DNA of 64,000 bases from Natronoglomus mannanivorans (GTDB taxonomy: Archaea; Halobacteriota; Halobacteria; Halobacteriales; Natrialbaceae): the NCBI GenBank assembly GCA_025517485.1, contig JAOPKB010000013.1, positions 62,001 to 126,000 on the forward strand, given 5' to 3'. Shown piece by piece: positions 24,795-33,781 of the stretch. The position numbers were made by a program, and so were the translations under genes. The notes beneath the pieces were generated by a model, which worked only from the letters and a program-made list of their open reading frames with translations, did no database searches and was not told the DNA's origin. The stretch's first letter is position 1. Every line of letters starts with the position of its first letter.

Positions 24795-27700
24795 CTAGCC
24801 CCACTTCTCGACGCGCTTTGGCCGGTCGGTGACCGACGCGACCTCGAGGTCGCCGTCGAACGCGCCGAGTGCCTCGACGTACGCCTCTGCGCTGGCTTCC
24901 GTCGAGAGGTACGGAATCTCCTCTTCGACGGCAGTTTCGAGGGTGTCGCGGTCGCGGCTGACGACGAAGTCGACCTCGCCGTCGCGGATCGCCTGCGGGG
25001 AGTCTTCGAACTCGCTGACGTCGAAGAAGTCCTCGAAGCCGGCGACCTCGAGGTCGACGATCGCCGTTCCTTCGCTGACGGCGTTCGAGGCGGCCTGCTG
25101 GGCCTTCCAGTAGGCGGTGCCGAACTCGCTTGCGGTTCCCATCACTTCGCCAGTCGACTTCATCTCCGGCCCGAGACGCGGGTCCGATCCCGGCAGGCGG
25201 TCGAACGGCAGGACGACCTCCTTGATCGAGGTGTGCTCGGGGATCTGTTCGTCGGCCTCGAGACTGGCGAGGGTCTCGCCGGCCATCACCTGCGCGGCGA
25301 GTTTTGCGATCGGGACGCCCGTCGCCTTCGAGACGAACGGGACGGTACGCGAGGAACGCGGGTTCGCCTCGAGCACGTACACCTCGCCGTCTTTCACGGC
25401 CAGTTGGACGTTCATCAGTCCCTTCGTCTTGAGCGCCGTCGCGATGTCCTCGGTTACCTCGCGGACACGGGCGAGGGTCTCCTCGTCGAGCGACCGGGGC
25501 GGGATCATACACGCGGAGTCTCCGGAGTGGACGCCCGCGCTCTCGACGTGTTCCATGATGCCGCCGATCAGTATCGTCCGGCCGTCGGAGACGGCGTCGA
25601 CGTCGAGTTCGACCGCGTCGGCGAGGAACTCGTCGACGAGGATCGGTTTGTCGGGAGCGACGCGGACCGCTTCCTCGATGTACTCCTCGAGTTCTGCGTC
25701 GTCGTGGACGACCCGCATCGCGCGGCCACCCAGCACGTAGGACGGACGGACGAGGACGGGGTAGCCGATCTCGTGGGCCAGCTCGAGCGCCTCGGTCTCC
25801 GAGGTCGCCGTGCCACCCTCCGGCTGGGCGATCCCCAGTTCGTCCATGAGCGCGTTGAAGCGGTCGCGGTCCTCCGCGAGGTCCATCGCCTCGACGCTGG
25901 TTCCCATCACGTCACAGTCGAGGCCGCGGCGTTCGATCTCGTCGTGGAGCGGTTCGCCGATGTTGACCGACGTCTGGCCGCCGAACTGGATCATGACGCC
26001 GTCGGCGCCGGTCGCCTCGGCGACGTCGGCGACCTCCTCGGCGGTGATCGGATCGAAGAACAGCCCGTCGGAGGTGTCGTAGTCCGTCGAAACTGTCTCC
26101 GGGTTGTTGTTGACGACGTAGGCGTCGATGCCGAGGTCACGCAGCGCCTGGACCGCGTGGACCGAACAGTAGTCGAACTCGACACCCTGACCGATCCGGA
26201 TCGGGCCGCCACCGACCACGACGACGCTCTCGATGTCGCGGTCGACCTCGAGTTCGCCCGCGGCGGCCGCCCCCTCGAGCGGCCCGCGCTCGAACTCGGA
26301 CTTACGCGAGGAGTAGTAGTACGGCGTCTCGGCTTTGAACTCGCCGGCGCAGGTGTCGACCTGCTTGTAGCTGCGGCCGGGGACGTCCTGTTCGACGCTC
26401 CCGACGTCCGTGCCGGCCGTCGCCGCGATCGCGGTGTTGGTGTGGCCGGCGATCGCGGCTTCGGTGAAGTCGCCTTCCTGTGCGGCACGCGTCGAGTCGG
26501 CGATGTGCTTGTAGCGCTCGGTGTACCACTCGAAGATGCCGGTCAGCTCCTGGACTTCCTCGACGGTGTAGCCGCGCTCGAACGCCTCGAACATCGCGTA
26601 CGGGCGGTCGGGCGTCGGCTTCGCGAGGTACTCGGCCTCGAGTTCGTCGTCGCTGACCTCGTCCCAGTCGACGTCGGGGTCGTACTCGGTCGAACGAAGT
26701 GCCTTCAGGAGGCTCTCCTCGAAGGTGCGGCCGATGGCCATCGCCTCGCCGGTCGACTTCATCGCCGTCGTCAGTTCGAACTCGACGTCGTCGAACTTGT
26801 CCTTGGGCCACCGCGGCACCTTGGTGACGACGTAGTCGATCGCCGGCTCGAACGCTGCGGTCGTCTCGCCGGTGATCTCGTTTTCGATCTCGTGGAGGCG
26901 CTTGCCGAGTGCGACCTTCGCGGTCACGCGAGCGATCGGGTAGCCCGTCGCCTTCGAGGCGAGTGCGGAGGAGCGAGAGACGCGGGGGTTCACTTCGACG
27001 ACCCTATACTCGCCGCCGGGCGTGCCGTCGTCGTGCCAGGCGAACTGGATGTTACACCCGCCCTGAATACCGAGTTCGCGGATGACGTCGAGGGCAGCGG
27101 TGCGCATCTCCTGGTGGCCCTCGTCGGGGACGATCTGGGAGGGCGTGACGACCGTCGACTCCCCGGTGTGGATACCCATCGGGTCGATGTTCTCCATGTT
27201 ACAGATGATGATACAGGAGTCGTCGGCGTCGCGCATGACCTCGTACTCGTACTCGACCCAGCCGGCGATCGACTCGGTGATGAGGACCTCGCTGTTCCGG
27301 GAGAGACGGAGTCCCTTGCGGACCCGCGAGAGGAGTTCGTCCATCTCGCCGACGACGCCCGACCCGCTCCCACCGAGGGTGTACGTCGTGCGGGCGATGA
27401 CCGGCAACCCGCCGACCTCCTCGACGGCGGCTTCCACGCGCTCTTTCAGGTCCTCCTCGGTCATCTCGGAGACCTCCTCGCCTTCCTCGAGCGAGATGGT
27501 CGTCGACCGCGGCACGGGCTGGCCGATCTTCTCCATGCGCTGGCGGAAGAGATCGCGATCCTCGGTCGCGTAGATCGTGTCCAGGGGCGTTCCCATGATC
27601 TCGACGTCGTACTCCTCGAGAATGCCCTCCTCGGCGAGTTCGGCGGTGACGTTCAGCCCGGTCTGGCCGCCGAGGCCGGCGATGACGCCGTCGGGGTTCT

Positions 27701-27965
27701 CCTTCCGGATGATCTCCGCGATCGCGTCAGTCGTGATCGGTTCGATGTAGACCCGGTCGGCCATCTCCGGGTCGGTCATGATCGTGGCCGGATTCGAGTT
27801 GACGAGGACGACCCGCGCGCCCTCCTCTTGCAGTGCGCGACAGGCCTGTGCGCCCGAGTAGTCGAACTCGGCGGCCTGTCCGATCTGGATCGGGCCGCTC
27901 CCGATCAGTAGAATTGTCCGTCCATCCTCGGTGGCGTCCCCGGCGCCGCTGTGGTCCGTGCTCAT
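24795..27965 (-). CDS. carB: Carbamoyl-phosphate synthase large subunit
   Basis: The protein of about 1056 residues has the typical internal duplication. Each half has an ATP-grasp unit: IGSGPIQIGQAAEFDYSGAQA and TYTLGGSGSG in the first, VVGGGPIRIGQGVEFDYCSVHA and SYVLGGRAM in the second. An MGS-type regulatory domain closes the chain (ETAVEEEIPYLSTEASAEAYVEAL). It forms carbamoyl phosphate from bicarbonate, ATP and ammonia supplied by CarA, for arginine and pyrimidines. carA is not in the window. The ATG at 27965 is chosen: taataa at 27995-28000 lies about 33 nt ahead, so the in-frame ATGs further up are inside the promoter. Confidence 0.97.
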   Translation of the reverse strand: MSTDHSGAGDATEDGRTILLIGSGPIQIGQAAEFDYSGAQACRALQEEGARVVLVNSNPATIMTDPEMADRVYIEPITTDAIAEIIRKENPDGVIAGLGGQTGLNVTAELAEEGILEEYDVEIMGTPLDTIYATEDRDLFRQRMEKIGQPVPRSTTISLEEGEEVSEMTEEDLKERVEAAVEEVGGLPVIARTTYTLGGSGSGVVGEMDELLSRVRKGLRLSRNSEVLITESIAGWVEYEYEVMRDADDSCIIICNMENIDPMGIHTGESTVVTPSQIVPDEGHQEMRTAALDVIRELGIQGGCNIQFAWHDDGTPGGEYRVVEVNPRVSRSSALASKATGYPIARVTAKVALGKRLHEIENEITGETTAAFEPAIDYVVTKVPRWPKDKFDDVEFELTTAMKSTGEAMAIGRTFEESLLKALRSTEYDPDVDWDEVSDDELEAEYLAKPTPDRPYAMFEAFERGYTVEEVQELTGIFEWYTERYKHIADSTRAAQEGDFTEAAIAGHTNTAIAATAGTDVGSVEQDVPGRSYKQVDTCAGEFKAETPYYYSSRKSEFERGPLEGAAAAGELEVDRDIESVVVVGGGPIRIGQGVEFDYCSVHAVQALRDLGIDAYVVNNNPETVSTDYDTSDGLFFDPITAEEVADVAEATGADGVMIQFGGQTSVNIGEPLHDEIERRGLDCDVMGTSVEAMDLAEDRDRFNALMDELGIAQPEGGTATSETEALELAHEIGYPVLVRPSYVLGGRAMRVVHDDAELEEYIEEAVRVAPDKPILVDEFLADAVELDVDAVSDGRTILIGGIMEHVESAGVHSGDSACMIPPRSLDEETLARVREVTEDIATALKTKGLMNVQLAVKDGEVYVLEANPRSSRTVPFVSKATGVPIAKLAAQVMAGETLASLEADEQIPEHTSIKEVVLPFDRLPGSDPRLGPEMKSTGEVMGTASEFGTAYWKAQQAASNAVSEGTAIVDLEVAGFEDFFDVSEFEDSPQAIRDGEVDFVVSRDRDTLETAVEEEIPYLSTEASAEAYVEALGAFDGDLEVASVTDRPKRVEKWG

Positions 27966-28157
27966 TTGCTCGTTCGTCCGGAGTGCGTACATCGTAATAA
28001 GCCCCACGAAATATTACGATTCACGAAATCCAATTTCGAATTTCGTACCTGTGGTAGCGTGTGACGGACTCCCGTCCGGTCGCGGACAGTCGGCTCTCGG
28101 CGGACTCGAGGTGTCGTACGCAAAGCAAACGGGCGATTCGCCGACTCGTCGGTCGAC

Positions 28158-28691
28158 CTAGACGGGCCGATCGTGCTCGGTCTCGAAGTCCCGCATCGCA
28201 CGGTAGGACTCGACGAACGATTCGACGTCGAACTCGAGCATCTGTTCTTCGAACTCCGAGACGGCAGTGTCGTCCTCGGCGTGGCTCACCGCGTGTTCCA
28301 TGAGTTCGACGACGAGTTCGACGACGATCTCGTGGAGTCGTCGCGAGTCGAAGTCGGTCATCCAGCACATCGTGTAGCCGACGCTGCCGGTCTCGGAGGC
28401 GTCGTAGGCGACGACCTGATCCGGAAACTCCTCGAGGACGATCCCCATCAGGTGGGGGGTACCGAACTCGCCGAAGTCGTCTTCGGTCTCGATCGTCTCC
28501 CGGAGGACCTCGACCAGCGACTCGGGGAAAAATCGCGATGGCGGATGTAAATCCATCACGACGGCGTGGCGGTCGCCACAGGAACAGGTATACTCGCGCA
28601 TCCCGAGGTCGAGCGCCGTCGGGTCGACGGTCGTCCCGCAGGGGAGGTCGATGGTTTCGGAGTCGTCACCCGGCACACGAGGCTCAGCCAT
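28158..28691 (-). CDS. Haloarchaeal conserved protein (DUF5815-like)
   Basis: The 177-residue acidic protein has a Cys/His cluster near the N-terminus (LPCGTTVDP … YTCSCGDRHAVVMDLHPPSRF), suggesting a small metal site, then an alpha/beta body with helix EIVVELVVELMEHAVSHAEDD. I recall this pattern as the haloarchaeal DUF5815 family, from memory and not checked. No catalytic motif is known. It stands between carB and a membrane-protein gene on the same strand, with about 190 bp before the carB start. Confidence 0.8.
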   Translation of the reverse strand: MAEPRVPGDDSETIDLPCGTTVDPTALDLGMREYTCSCGDRHAVVMDLHPPSRFFPESLVEVLRETIETEDDFGEFGTPHLMGIVLEEFPDQVVAYDASETGSVGYTMCWMTDFDSRRLHEIVVELVVELMEHAVSHAEDDTAVSEFEEQMLEFDVESFVESYRAMRDFETEHDRPV

Positions 28692-28748
28692 CAGTTCGGT
28701 TTCGACCGGCGAACGGATAAGGACGACGGATGGCCGGCGAAGACGCGA

Positions 28749-29666
28749 TCAGGGCAACAACTCGTCGTCGATTCCCTCCCACTTCTCGTCTTCGCGGGCG
28801 CGCGTCGTCTCGAGTTGGTCGAACGCGCTCGCGAGAATCGCGAGGACGACCAGCCACGCGAGCGCGGTGAAGGCGGCGTTGACGAGTTCGCCGACGACGG
28901 GGGCGCTTCGGAGCAACTCGAGTGCGAGGGCGCCGAAGACGCTTACCGCGTAGAAACTGCAGACGGTTACGACGAGGAGACCGAAGACTCGAAGCCGGTT
29001 TCCGCGGGTCAACTCGAGGCTTCGTTTCATCGCTTCGACGGCGTTGACGCGGTCGGTCGCGATGTAGGGGTGGGTGAAGGCGAACAGCGTCGCGACGACG
29101 AGACCGGGGACGACGAGCAAGACCAGACCGAACCCGACCGCGAAGAGACCGATGATCGCGGCGAGGATGCCGTGTGCCGTCGCGGCGAGCAACGAGTGTG
29201 TTTGCGTGCGCGCGCCGGTCTCGGTGTCGGTACTGTCGTGGGTCGGTTCGGGTGTTGGTGTGGGTGTGGCGTCGGGGCTGTCGTTCACTCCCCTTGCGTT
29301 CTCGTTCGCGCTCGTACTCGAACTATCACCCTTACTCTCGGTCTCGAGTATCCCCGGCCGAACACCGTCGGCAAGCACCCGAAACGCGAGCATCGAGGCG
29401 GTGACCAGCGAGACCGTCCCGAGAAACCAGACGAGCCACGCGACGCCGAGCGAGACGTCCAGTGCCAGCGGGAACGTCTCGGGCATGAAGTCCGCTAACT
29501 CCGGGAACTCCTCTATGATCTCCACGGACTGGGCCTCGAGCTGGCTATGGGTTCCGACGGTGATCGCGACGAAGACGCCGTAGAGTGCACAAAACGGGAG
29601 CAGAAGCCGTCGATCGCGCAGGCGCTCGAGTGCGTCTCCGAATGCGCCGCTGATCGTCAGCGACAT
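28749..29666 (-). CDS. Polytopic membrane protein, haloarchaeal, with Thr-Pro-rich loop
   Basis: The 305-residue protein has about six transmembrane segments (CALYGVFVAITVG, VAWLVWFLGTVSLVTASMLAF, ILAAIIGLFAVGFGLVLLVVPGLVVATLFAF, FGLLVVTVCSFYAVSVFGALALELL, FTALAWLVVLAILASAF). The motif PGLVVATLFAFTHPYIATDRVNAVEAMKRS resembles the DUF975/GlpQ-membrane-type helical bundle, in which a short amphipathic helix precedes the next membrane pair. The loop of about 60 residues after the second helix is low-complexity (PTPTPEP, SSSTSANEN). No function is known. It starts 2 bp upstream of the next gene's stop, so it is probably co-transcribed with the 30079 gene. Confidence 0.78.
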   Translation of the reverse strand: MSLTISGAFGDALERLRDRRLLLPFCALYGVFVAITVGTHSQLEAQSVEIIEEFPELADFMPETFPLALDVSLGVAWLVWFLGTVSLVTASMLAFRVLADGVRPGILETESKGDSSSTSANENARGVNDSPDATPTPTPEPTHDSTDTETGARTQTHSLLAATAHGILAAIIGLFAVGFGLVLLVVPGLVVATLFAFTHPYIATDRVNAVEAMKRSLELTRGNRLRVFGLLVVTVCSFYAVSVFGALALELLRSAPVVGELVNAAFTALAWLVVLAILASAFDQLETTRAREDEKWEGIDDELLP

Positions 29667-29668
29667 GG

Positions 29669-30079
29669 TCAGGGCCAGTCGTCACGGACCGGTTCGGTGT
29701 CGCTCTCGTCGCTCTCGTCGTCGCTGGCGAGGGTCCACTCGGCGGCCTCGGCGGCGTCTTCGACGGCGAGGTACTCCCAGCCGACCTCGTCGGCGAGGGC
29801 GGCGTCGTCGTCGCCGACGCCGACGAAGACGTGCCGTTCGGTGTCGAACTGCCCCTTGACGCTCTCTAAGCTCTCGGCTTTGCCCCGCGGTCCGGAGAAG
29901 AAGTCCTGTCGAATACGGTTCTTGCGCGTGAAGTTGGTCACGACGTAGGTCGGCTTCTCGGAGACGACGCCGACGTACTTGCTCCAGCCGCGCGCGTCGT
30001 CGAAGACCGCCTCGGGGGAGGCCAGTTCCTGCAGTGCCGCGAGTTCGAACGCGAGGGTCATATCGCTGCCGCCGTTCAT
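29669..30079 (-). CDS. Haloarchaeal conserved small protein, unknown
   Basis: These 136 residues begin with MNGGSDMTLAFELAALQELASPEAVFDDARGWSKYVGVVSEK. The body is an alpha/beta fold with a basic patch (TNFTRKNRIRQDFFSGPRGKAESLE) and an acidic tail. The pattern GWSKYVGVVS…YVVTNFTRK recurs in haloarchaeal hypothetical proteins as I remember them. The function is unknown; the Arg/Lys patch in an acidic proteome hints at binding nucleic acid or phosphate ligands (inference). The ATG at 30079 is chosen because the 18 codons upstream are not conserved-looking. It is the promoter-proximal gene of a two-gene unit with the membrane protein. Confidence 0.78.
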   Translation of the reverse strand: MNGGSDMTLAFELAALQELASPEAVFDDARGWSKYVGVVSEKPTYVVTNFTRKNRIRQDFFSGPRGKAESLESVKGQFDTERHVFVGVGDDDAALADEVGWEYLAVEDAAEAAEWTLASDDESDESDTEPVRDDWP

Positions 30080-30171
30080 GCGTGAGTGCTGACGCGGACG
30101 AGCCAAAACGGCTTCGATACCGCGGGGATGCACTCCGTGCTCGCCCGTCCCACCGAATCTCCGGCGAAAAT

Positions 30172-30396
30172 CTAGCTGTACTCGACCCTGTAGTAGGCAG
30201 TGAAGACGATGATCTCTCCGTCGACGAAGGACCCACTTTCGGTGGTGACCGATCGCGTGCCGGACTGGACCAATTCGTAGAACTGCCGTTGGGCCTCGTC
30301 GCTCAGCTCGTCGATGTGGCGAACACGCGACCCCGGTCGAACCGAATCGGTTTGTCGCACGCTGACTGTTCGAGAGATAGTGTCACTGCTAGACAT
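30172..30396 (-). CDS. Small conserved-looking protein, unknown
   Basis: The frame encodes about 74 residues. The core is RVRHIDELSDEAQRQFYELVQSG, a helix typical of haloarchaeal small proteins, followed by a beta hairpin (SFVDGEIIVFTAYYRVEYS). It is acidic, with no cysteine or membrane segment. The ATG at 30396 is used in place of a TTG seven codons earlier. The function is unknown. Confidence 0.62.
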   Translation of the reverse strand: MSSSDTISRTVSVRQTDSVRPGSRVRHIDELSDEAQRQFYELVQSGTRSVTTESGSFVDGEIIVFTAYYRVEYS

Positions 30397-30638
30397 TGGT
30401 GTGGTAACTATTGTCAATGTCTGACTTAACTCTTTGGTACACCTGCTATTCTACAGAACAATATTAGGGGGAGATAGGTCACTCTCGAGGACAGTTACTG
30501 TGGCGACAGTAAATCACCTCTCACACCCACGCTATCACGCGCGGACGATGAAACCGATCCGCTGTGTCATCCCGTATTGAGACGGCGAACGCGCTCGAGT
30601 CGCCGTTTTCGTTTCCAAATCACAAACCGATCGGACGG

Positions 30639-31883
30639 CTACTGTTCCTGTGTCGGCGCGAGGTTGTCGAGGTCGACGGTCTCCTCGAGGAGGACCTCCT
30701 TCTGGTCGGCGACAACGCGCTGTTCGCGCATCAACTGCTTGAACTTGCTCTGGGGAGCGAGGTCGCCGATGAGGACCCCACCGATGATCTTGCCGTCTTT
30801 GAAGGCGACGCGGCGCCACTCGGTGTCGCTGTACTTGCGTTCGGCGTGGTCGTCGCCCATCGTCGGGTGGCCAAAGGAGAGGAAGGGGAAGTCGAAGTGT
30901 GTGATCGAGTACGACGAGACCCACTCGAACTCTTCGTACTCGTTCGTGTCGTCGGTGGCCATATTGGTCCCTGCGACACGACCCTGTTCTTTCGCCGACC
31001 CCCACGACCCGTTCTGGGCCTGTTCGCCGAGCAACACGTCGTAGAACCGGGTCAGGTCGCCCGCGGCGTAGACGTCGTCGACGCTCGTCTGCATGTACTC
31101 GTCGACGACGATCCCGTTGTTCATCTCGATGTCGACGTCGTGGAGGTACTCGGTGTTGAACGTGAGCCCGATCGCGACGCCTGCGAAGTCACACTCGTAG
31201 CGGTCGCCGTTCGGATCGACGGCGGCCTCGACGCGGCCGTCGTCGTCGACCTCGAAGCGGTCGACGCCGCTATCGAAGACGGGTTCGACGCCCTTCGAGC
31301 GCATTCCGTCGTGCATGATTTCGGCGCCGTCGCCCGAGAGGGCGTAGCGCCACCAGCGGTCCCCGCGCATCAGGTACTTGCCCTCGACGCCCTGTGACCC
31401 ACAGACGGCGGCGAAGTCGATCCCGAGCAGTCCGGCGCCGACGATGACGGCGTCGTCGGCCGCCTCGGCGCTCTCGCGGATCCGTCGGGCGTCTTGGAAC
31501 GTCCAGAAGTGGTGGACCCCGTCGGCGTCACTGTTCTCGACCGGCAGCTGGGTCGGTGTCCCGCCGGTCGCGATCAGCAACTTGTCGTACGGGATGTCCT
31601 CTTTCTCGTGCGTGCGGACGATCTTCTCGTCGGTGTCGACCGTCGTCACGTGGGTGTTGAGCGAGAGCTCGATGTCGCGCTCTTCGTACCACCCCTCGTC
31701 GTGGATCGAGATCGGCGCCTCCGGAAGTTTTCCTTTGGCGTGTTCCTTGATCAGAATGCGGTTGTACAGGGGCTCCCCCTCATCGGTGATGACGGTGATC
31801 TCCGATTCCGGGTCTTCTTCCCGGAGCGTCTCGGCAGCGGAACTGCCTGAGATGCCGTCACCGATGATGACGTACTCAGTCAT
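30639..31883 (-). CDS. NAD(P)/FAD-dependent oxidoreductase (NirB/rubredoxin-reductase-like)
   Basis: The 414-residue flavoprotein starts with the FAD dinucleotide motif IIGDGISGSSAAETL. It has a second nucleotide fold at about residue 145 (VIVGAGLLGIDFAAVCGSQG) and a C-terminal FAD motif TSVDDVYAAGDLTRF. PLYNRILIKEHAKG is the substrate/FAD loop of the NirB and rubredoxin/ferredoxin reductase group. No redox-active CxxC is seen, so it is not a thioredoxin reductase. It probably passes electrons from NAD(P)H to a small acceptor. The gene is single, with a short leader. Confidence 0.88.
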   Translation of the reverse strand: MTEYVIIGDGISGSSAAETLREEDPESEITVITDEGEPLYNRILIKEHAKGKLPEAPISIHDEGWYEERDIELSLNTHVTTVDTDEKIVRTHEKEDIPYDKLLIATGGTPTQLPVENSDADGVHHFWTFQDARRIRESAEAADDAVIVGAGLLGIDFAAVCGSQGVEGKYLMRGDRWWRYALSGDGAEIMHDGMRSKGVEPVFDSGVDRFEVDDDGRVEAAVDPNGDRYECDFAGVAIGLTFNTEYLHDVDIEMNNGIVVDEYMQTSVDDVYAAGDLTRFYDVLLGEQAQNGSWGSAKEQGRVAGTNMATDDTNEYEEFEWVSSYSITHFDFPFLSFGHPTMGDDHAERKYSDTEWRRVAFKDGKIIGGVLIGDLAPQSKFKQLMREQRVVADQKEVLLEETVDLDNLAPTQEQ

Positions 31884-32083
31884 ATCAGGAACGTTCGTAA
31901 CGGGGGGTAAAGTGGGTTGCTATCTCGTCCATTCTACGACGTTCGTTCATAGATCCTTGCACCATTCGAATCCTTTTTTAACGTGACGTTCACATGTGCA
32001 TCGTTCAACCTCCCCGAACGACCCTCGACTCTCCACTCCGTCTGTCCGAACCGCTCTTTAGGATCGCTTCCCAACTGTCTCCC

Positions 32084-32683
32084 ATGAAGATCCGCCAGAA
32101 CGCCCGTCACTTCGCCTCTCGAAAAGCCCTCGAGACGCCCGTCGTTCGCTCGGTCGCCGTCTCCGGGCTCGTCCGCCTGCACACGAAAATTTTCATGGGG
32201 AAGGCCGATCCCGACCACGCCGACGCGCGCAAAGATCACCTCGATGCCTTCTTCGAGTGCACGATGGACACCTATCTCGAGGCCCTGCGCGCCGGCTATT
32301 CCGAGGCGGAAGCCCGCGAAATCACTCACGTTCAGGCGAACTTTGACTTCTACAACCATGGCTGGACCGAGATGATGGAGTTCCCCGGCGACGAACTCGA
32401 AGACCACTACGAGCGCTACGAGGAGTTTTTCACGACCTGGGGGATCACCATCGACGACCCGCTCGGAGAGTTTCGCGACCGCGAGATTCCAGCGGCACCG
32501 TCGACGCCCGAGAAACTCGAGAACCCCGACCATCCCCACGCGGAGGGTGGATTCGCCGACGACGTCTACGTCGAGAACGAAGACGGCGAGCTGGTCGTCG
32601 GCGGGCAGGCCGAACCGGACGAGGTCGACGTGAGCGAAGCGGTCGGTGTGGGCGAAGAGCCCGAGGCGGACACCGAAGACTGA
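32084..32683 (+). CDS. Haloarchaeal conserved protein (DUF6149-like)
   Basis: These 199 residues begin with MKIRQNARHFASRKALETP. The helical body contains SGLVRLHTKIFMGKADPDHADARKDHLDAFFECTMDTYLEAL and a conserved AREITHVQANFDFYNHGWTEMMEFPGDEL stretch with several His and Asp that could bind metal. The C-terminal 60 residues are acidic and variable. I recognise it as a halobacterial family (DUF6149, from memory). No reaction is known. The 30 codons upstream of the ATG at 32084 look non-coding. Confidence 0.82.
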   Translation: MKIRQNARHFASRKALETPVVRSVAVSGLVRLHTKIFMGKADPDHADARKDHLDAFFECTMDTYLEALRAGYSEAEAREITHVQANFDFYNHGWTEMMEFPGDELEDHYERYEEFFTTWGITIDDPLGEFRDREIPAAPSTPEKLENPDHPHAEGGFADDVYVENEDGELVVGGQAEPDEVDVSEAVGVGEEPEADTED

Positions 32684-32943
32684 GTCTGTCGATCGCCTCG
32701 ATTGTGCCTTTCCTCCCACCTCTGTGTCAGTTGTTGGCCGGACAGCCGTTGGGTCTTCGACGATTTCGTCTCGAGGCTCTCCAGCGGCGATCTGGCCGGT
32801 GACGGGCATCCGGTCGCCGTTCTCTTTCAGTTCACTTCCGCCAGACACTCCAGATTATACACATTTCGACACCTCGCTCGACCCCTCCCAAAATGATTTG
32901 GAGGAACGATATTACTGCGATGTGTCGTTGGAACAAACGGACA

Positions 32944-33099
32944 ATGAGCTCCAAGGCAATCTCGGACGAATTCGCAGTGTGCGAATCGTGCGGTTCGATC
33001 TACGTCGCGCGAATGGATCCCGACGGCACGCTGCGTCCGATCGGTGTCGGGAACGACTGTACCTGTGGTGACGGGTCGTTCCGTCGCTTCGGAGACTGA
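32944..33099 (+). CDS. Small zinc-ribbon protein
   Basis: The protein has 51 residues (MSSKAISDEF…). CESCG and, 25 residues later, CTCGDGSF form a four-cysteine zinc knuckle with the short linker SIYVARMDPDGTLRPIGVGND. Such micro-zinc proteins are common in haloarchaea and mostly uncharacterised; a role in nucleic acid or protein contact is inference. An upstream extension to 32893 is unlikely. Confidence 0.7.
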   Translation: MSSKAISDEFAVCESCGSIYVARMDPDGTLRPIGVGNDCTCGDGSFRRFGD

Positions 33100-33392
33100 C
33101 GACGACGCCGTTGGAGCCAGTCGCCGTGTCGTTCGCGTCGGACTGTTCGATTTCCTCCGCACCCAGATTTGGACCCTCGAGTTCGGAAAGAAAGGAGGCT
33201 GTCAGAGGCACCGTGGGGCCAAGGTCAGGGCACAGCCATCATGAGCGGCTCTGTCTCGAACCGCATGTGGTGTGTGGATGTGTGACACAAAGGGCGCTCC
33301 TCTCGTTCTCACTGACTGATAATCCAATCCGGCCGCGTTCCCCTGAGACAGCAAGACACAGACTCAACCGTTTTCCGACGTACTCGGTCGTA

Positions 33393-33578
33393 ATGAGCCG
33401 AAACGAAGACCGATTCCAAGTCCTGATCAGGTCGCTTCCGGTCATCGTCGTCCTCGGTCTCCTCGGCGGCGGCTTCTTCGCCTCCAGATTCGGACTGGCG
33501 GAGTTCAGGGTGTCCGTTCTGGTGGTGTCCGGTCTCGCGATGGGAGTGGCTGCGCTGGCTCTCCACCGAATTCGGTAG
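33393..33578 (+). CDS. Two-helix small membrane protein
   Basis: Its 61 residues are MSRNEDRFQVLIRSLP followed by two hydrophobic helices (VIVVLGLLGGGFFASRFG and VSVLVVSGLAMGVAALAL) and a basic end HRIR. The composition suits a genuine membrane peptide, with the positive ends inside. No family is recognised. About 290 bp of sequence with no other gene precedes it. Confidence 0.6.
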   Translation: MSRNEDRFQVLIRSLPVIVVLGLLGGGFFASRFGLAEFRVSVLVVSGLAMGVAALALHRIR

Positions 33579-33781
33579 GCTGACGGTGGGCTCTCCCCGT
33601 AGCGCCGTCGAGCCGTACGACTACGCTTCACACGTCGCGCCCGAGACGGGACGGCCCTTCGGTCGTGAGTGCGTGCGTCGTTCGAAGCTCGCCAACCTCG
33701 TGTTCCACGATACCACTCCACGTTCAATTCCCACATTGCTAAGTAGGCTGCCCGTCGCCGTTCGAGCAACGACGGAACGCC

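Noticed and set aside
25233..27911. Plus-strand 892-codon open frame
   Set aside because: Fully antisense to carB, whose two ATP-grasp halves are complete; such shadows are common at this GC content.
31950..31990. Possible tRNA-like T-loop (ttcgaatcc followed by T-run)
   Set aside because: No matching acceptor stem or anticodon arm around it; ttcgaa is frequent here because of codon use.
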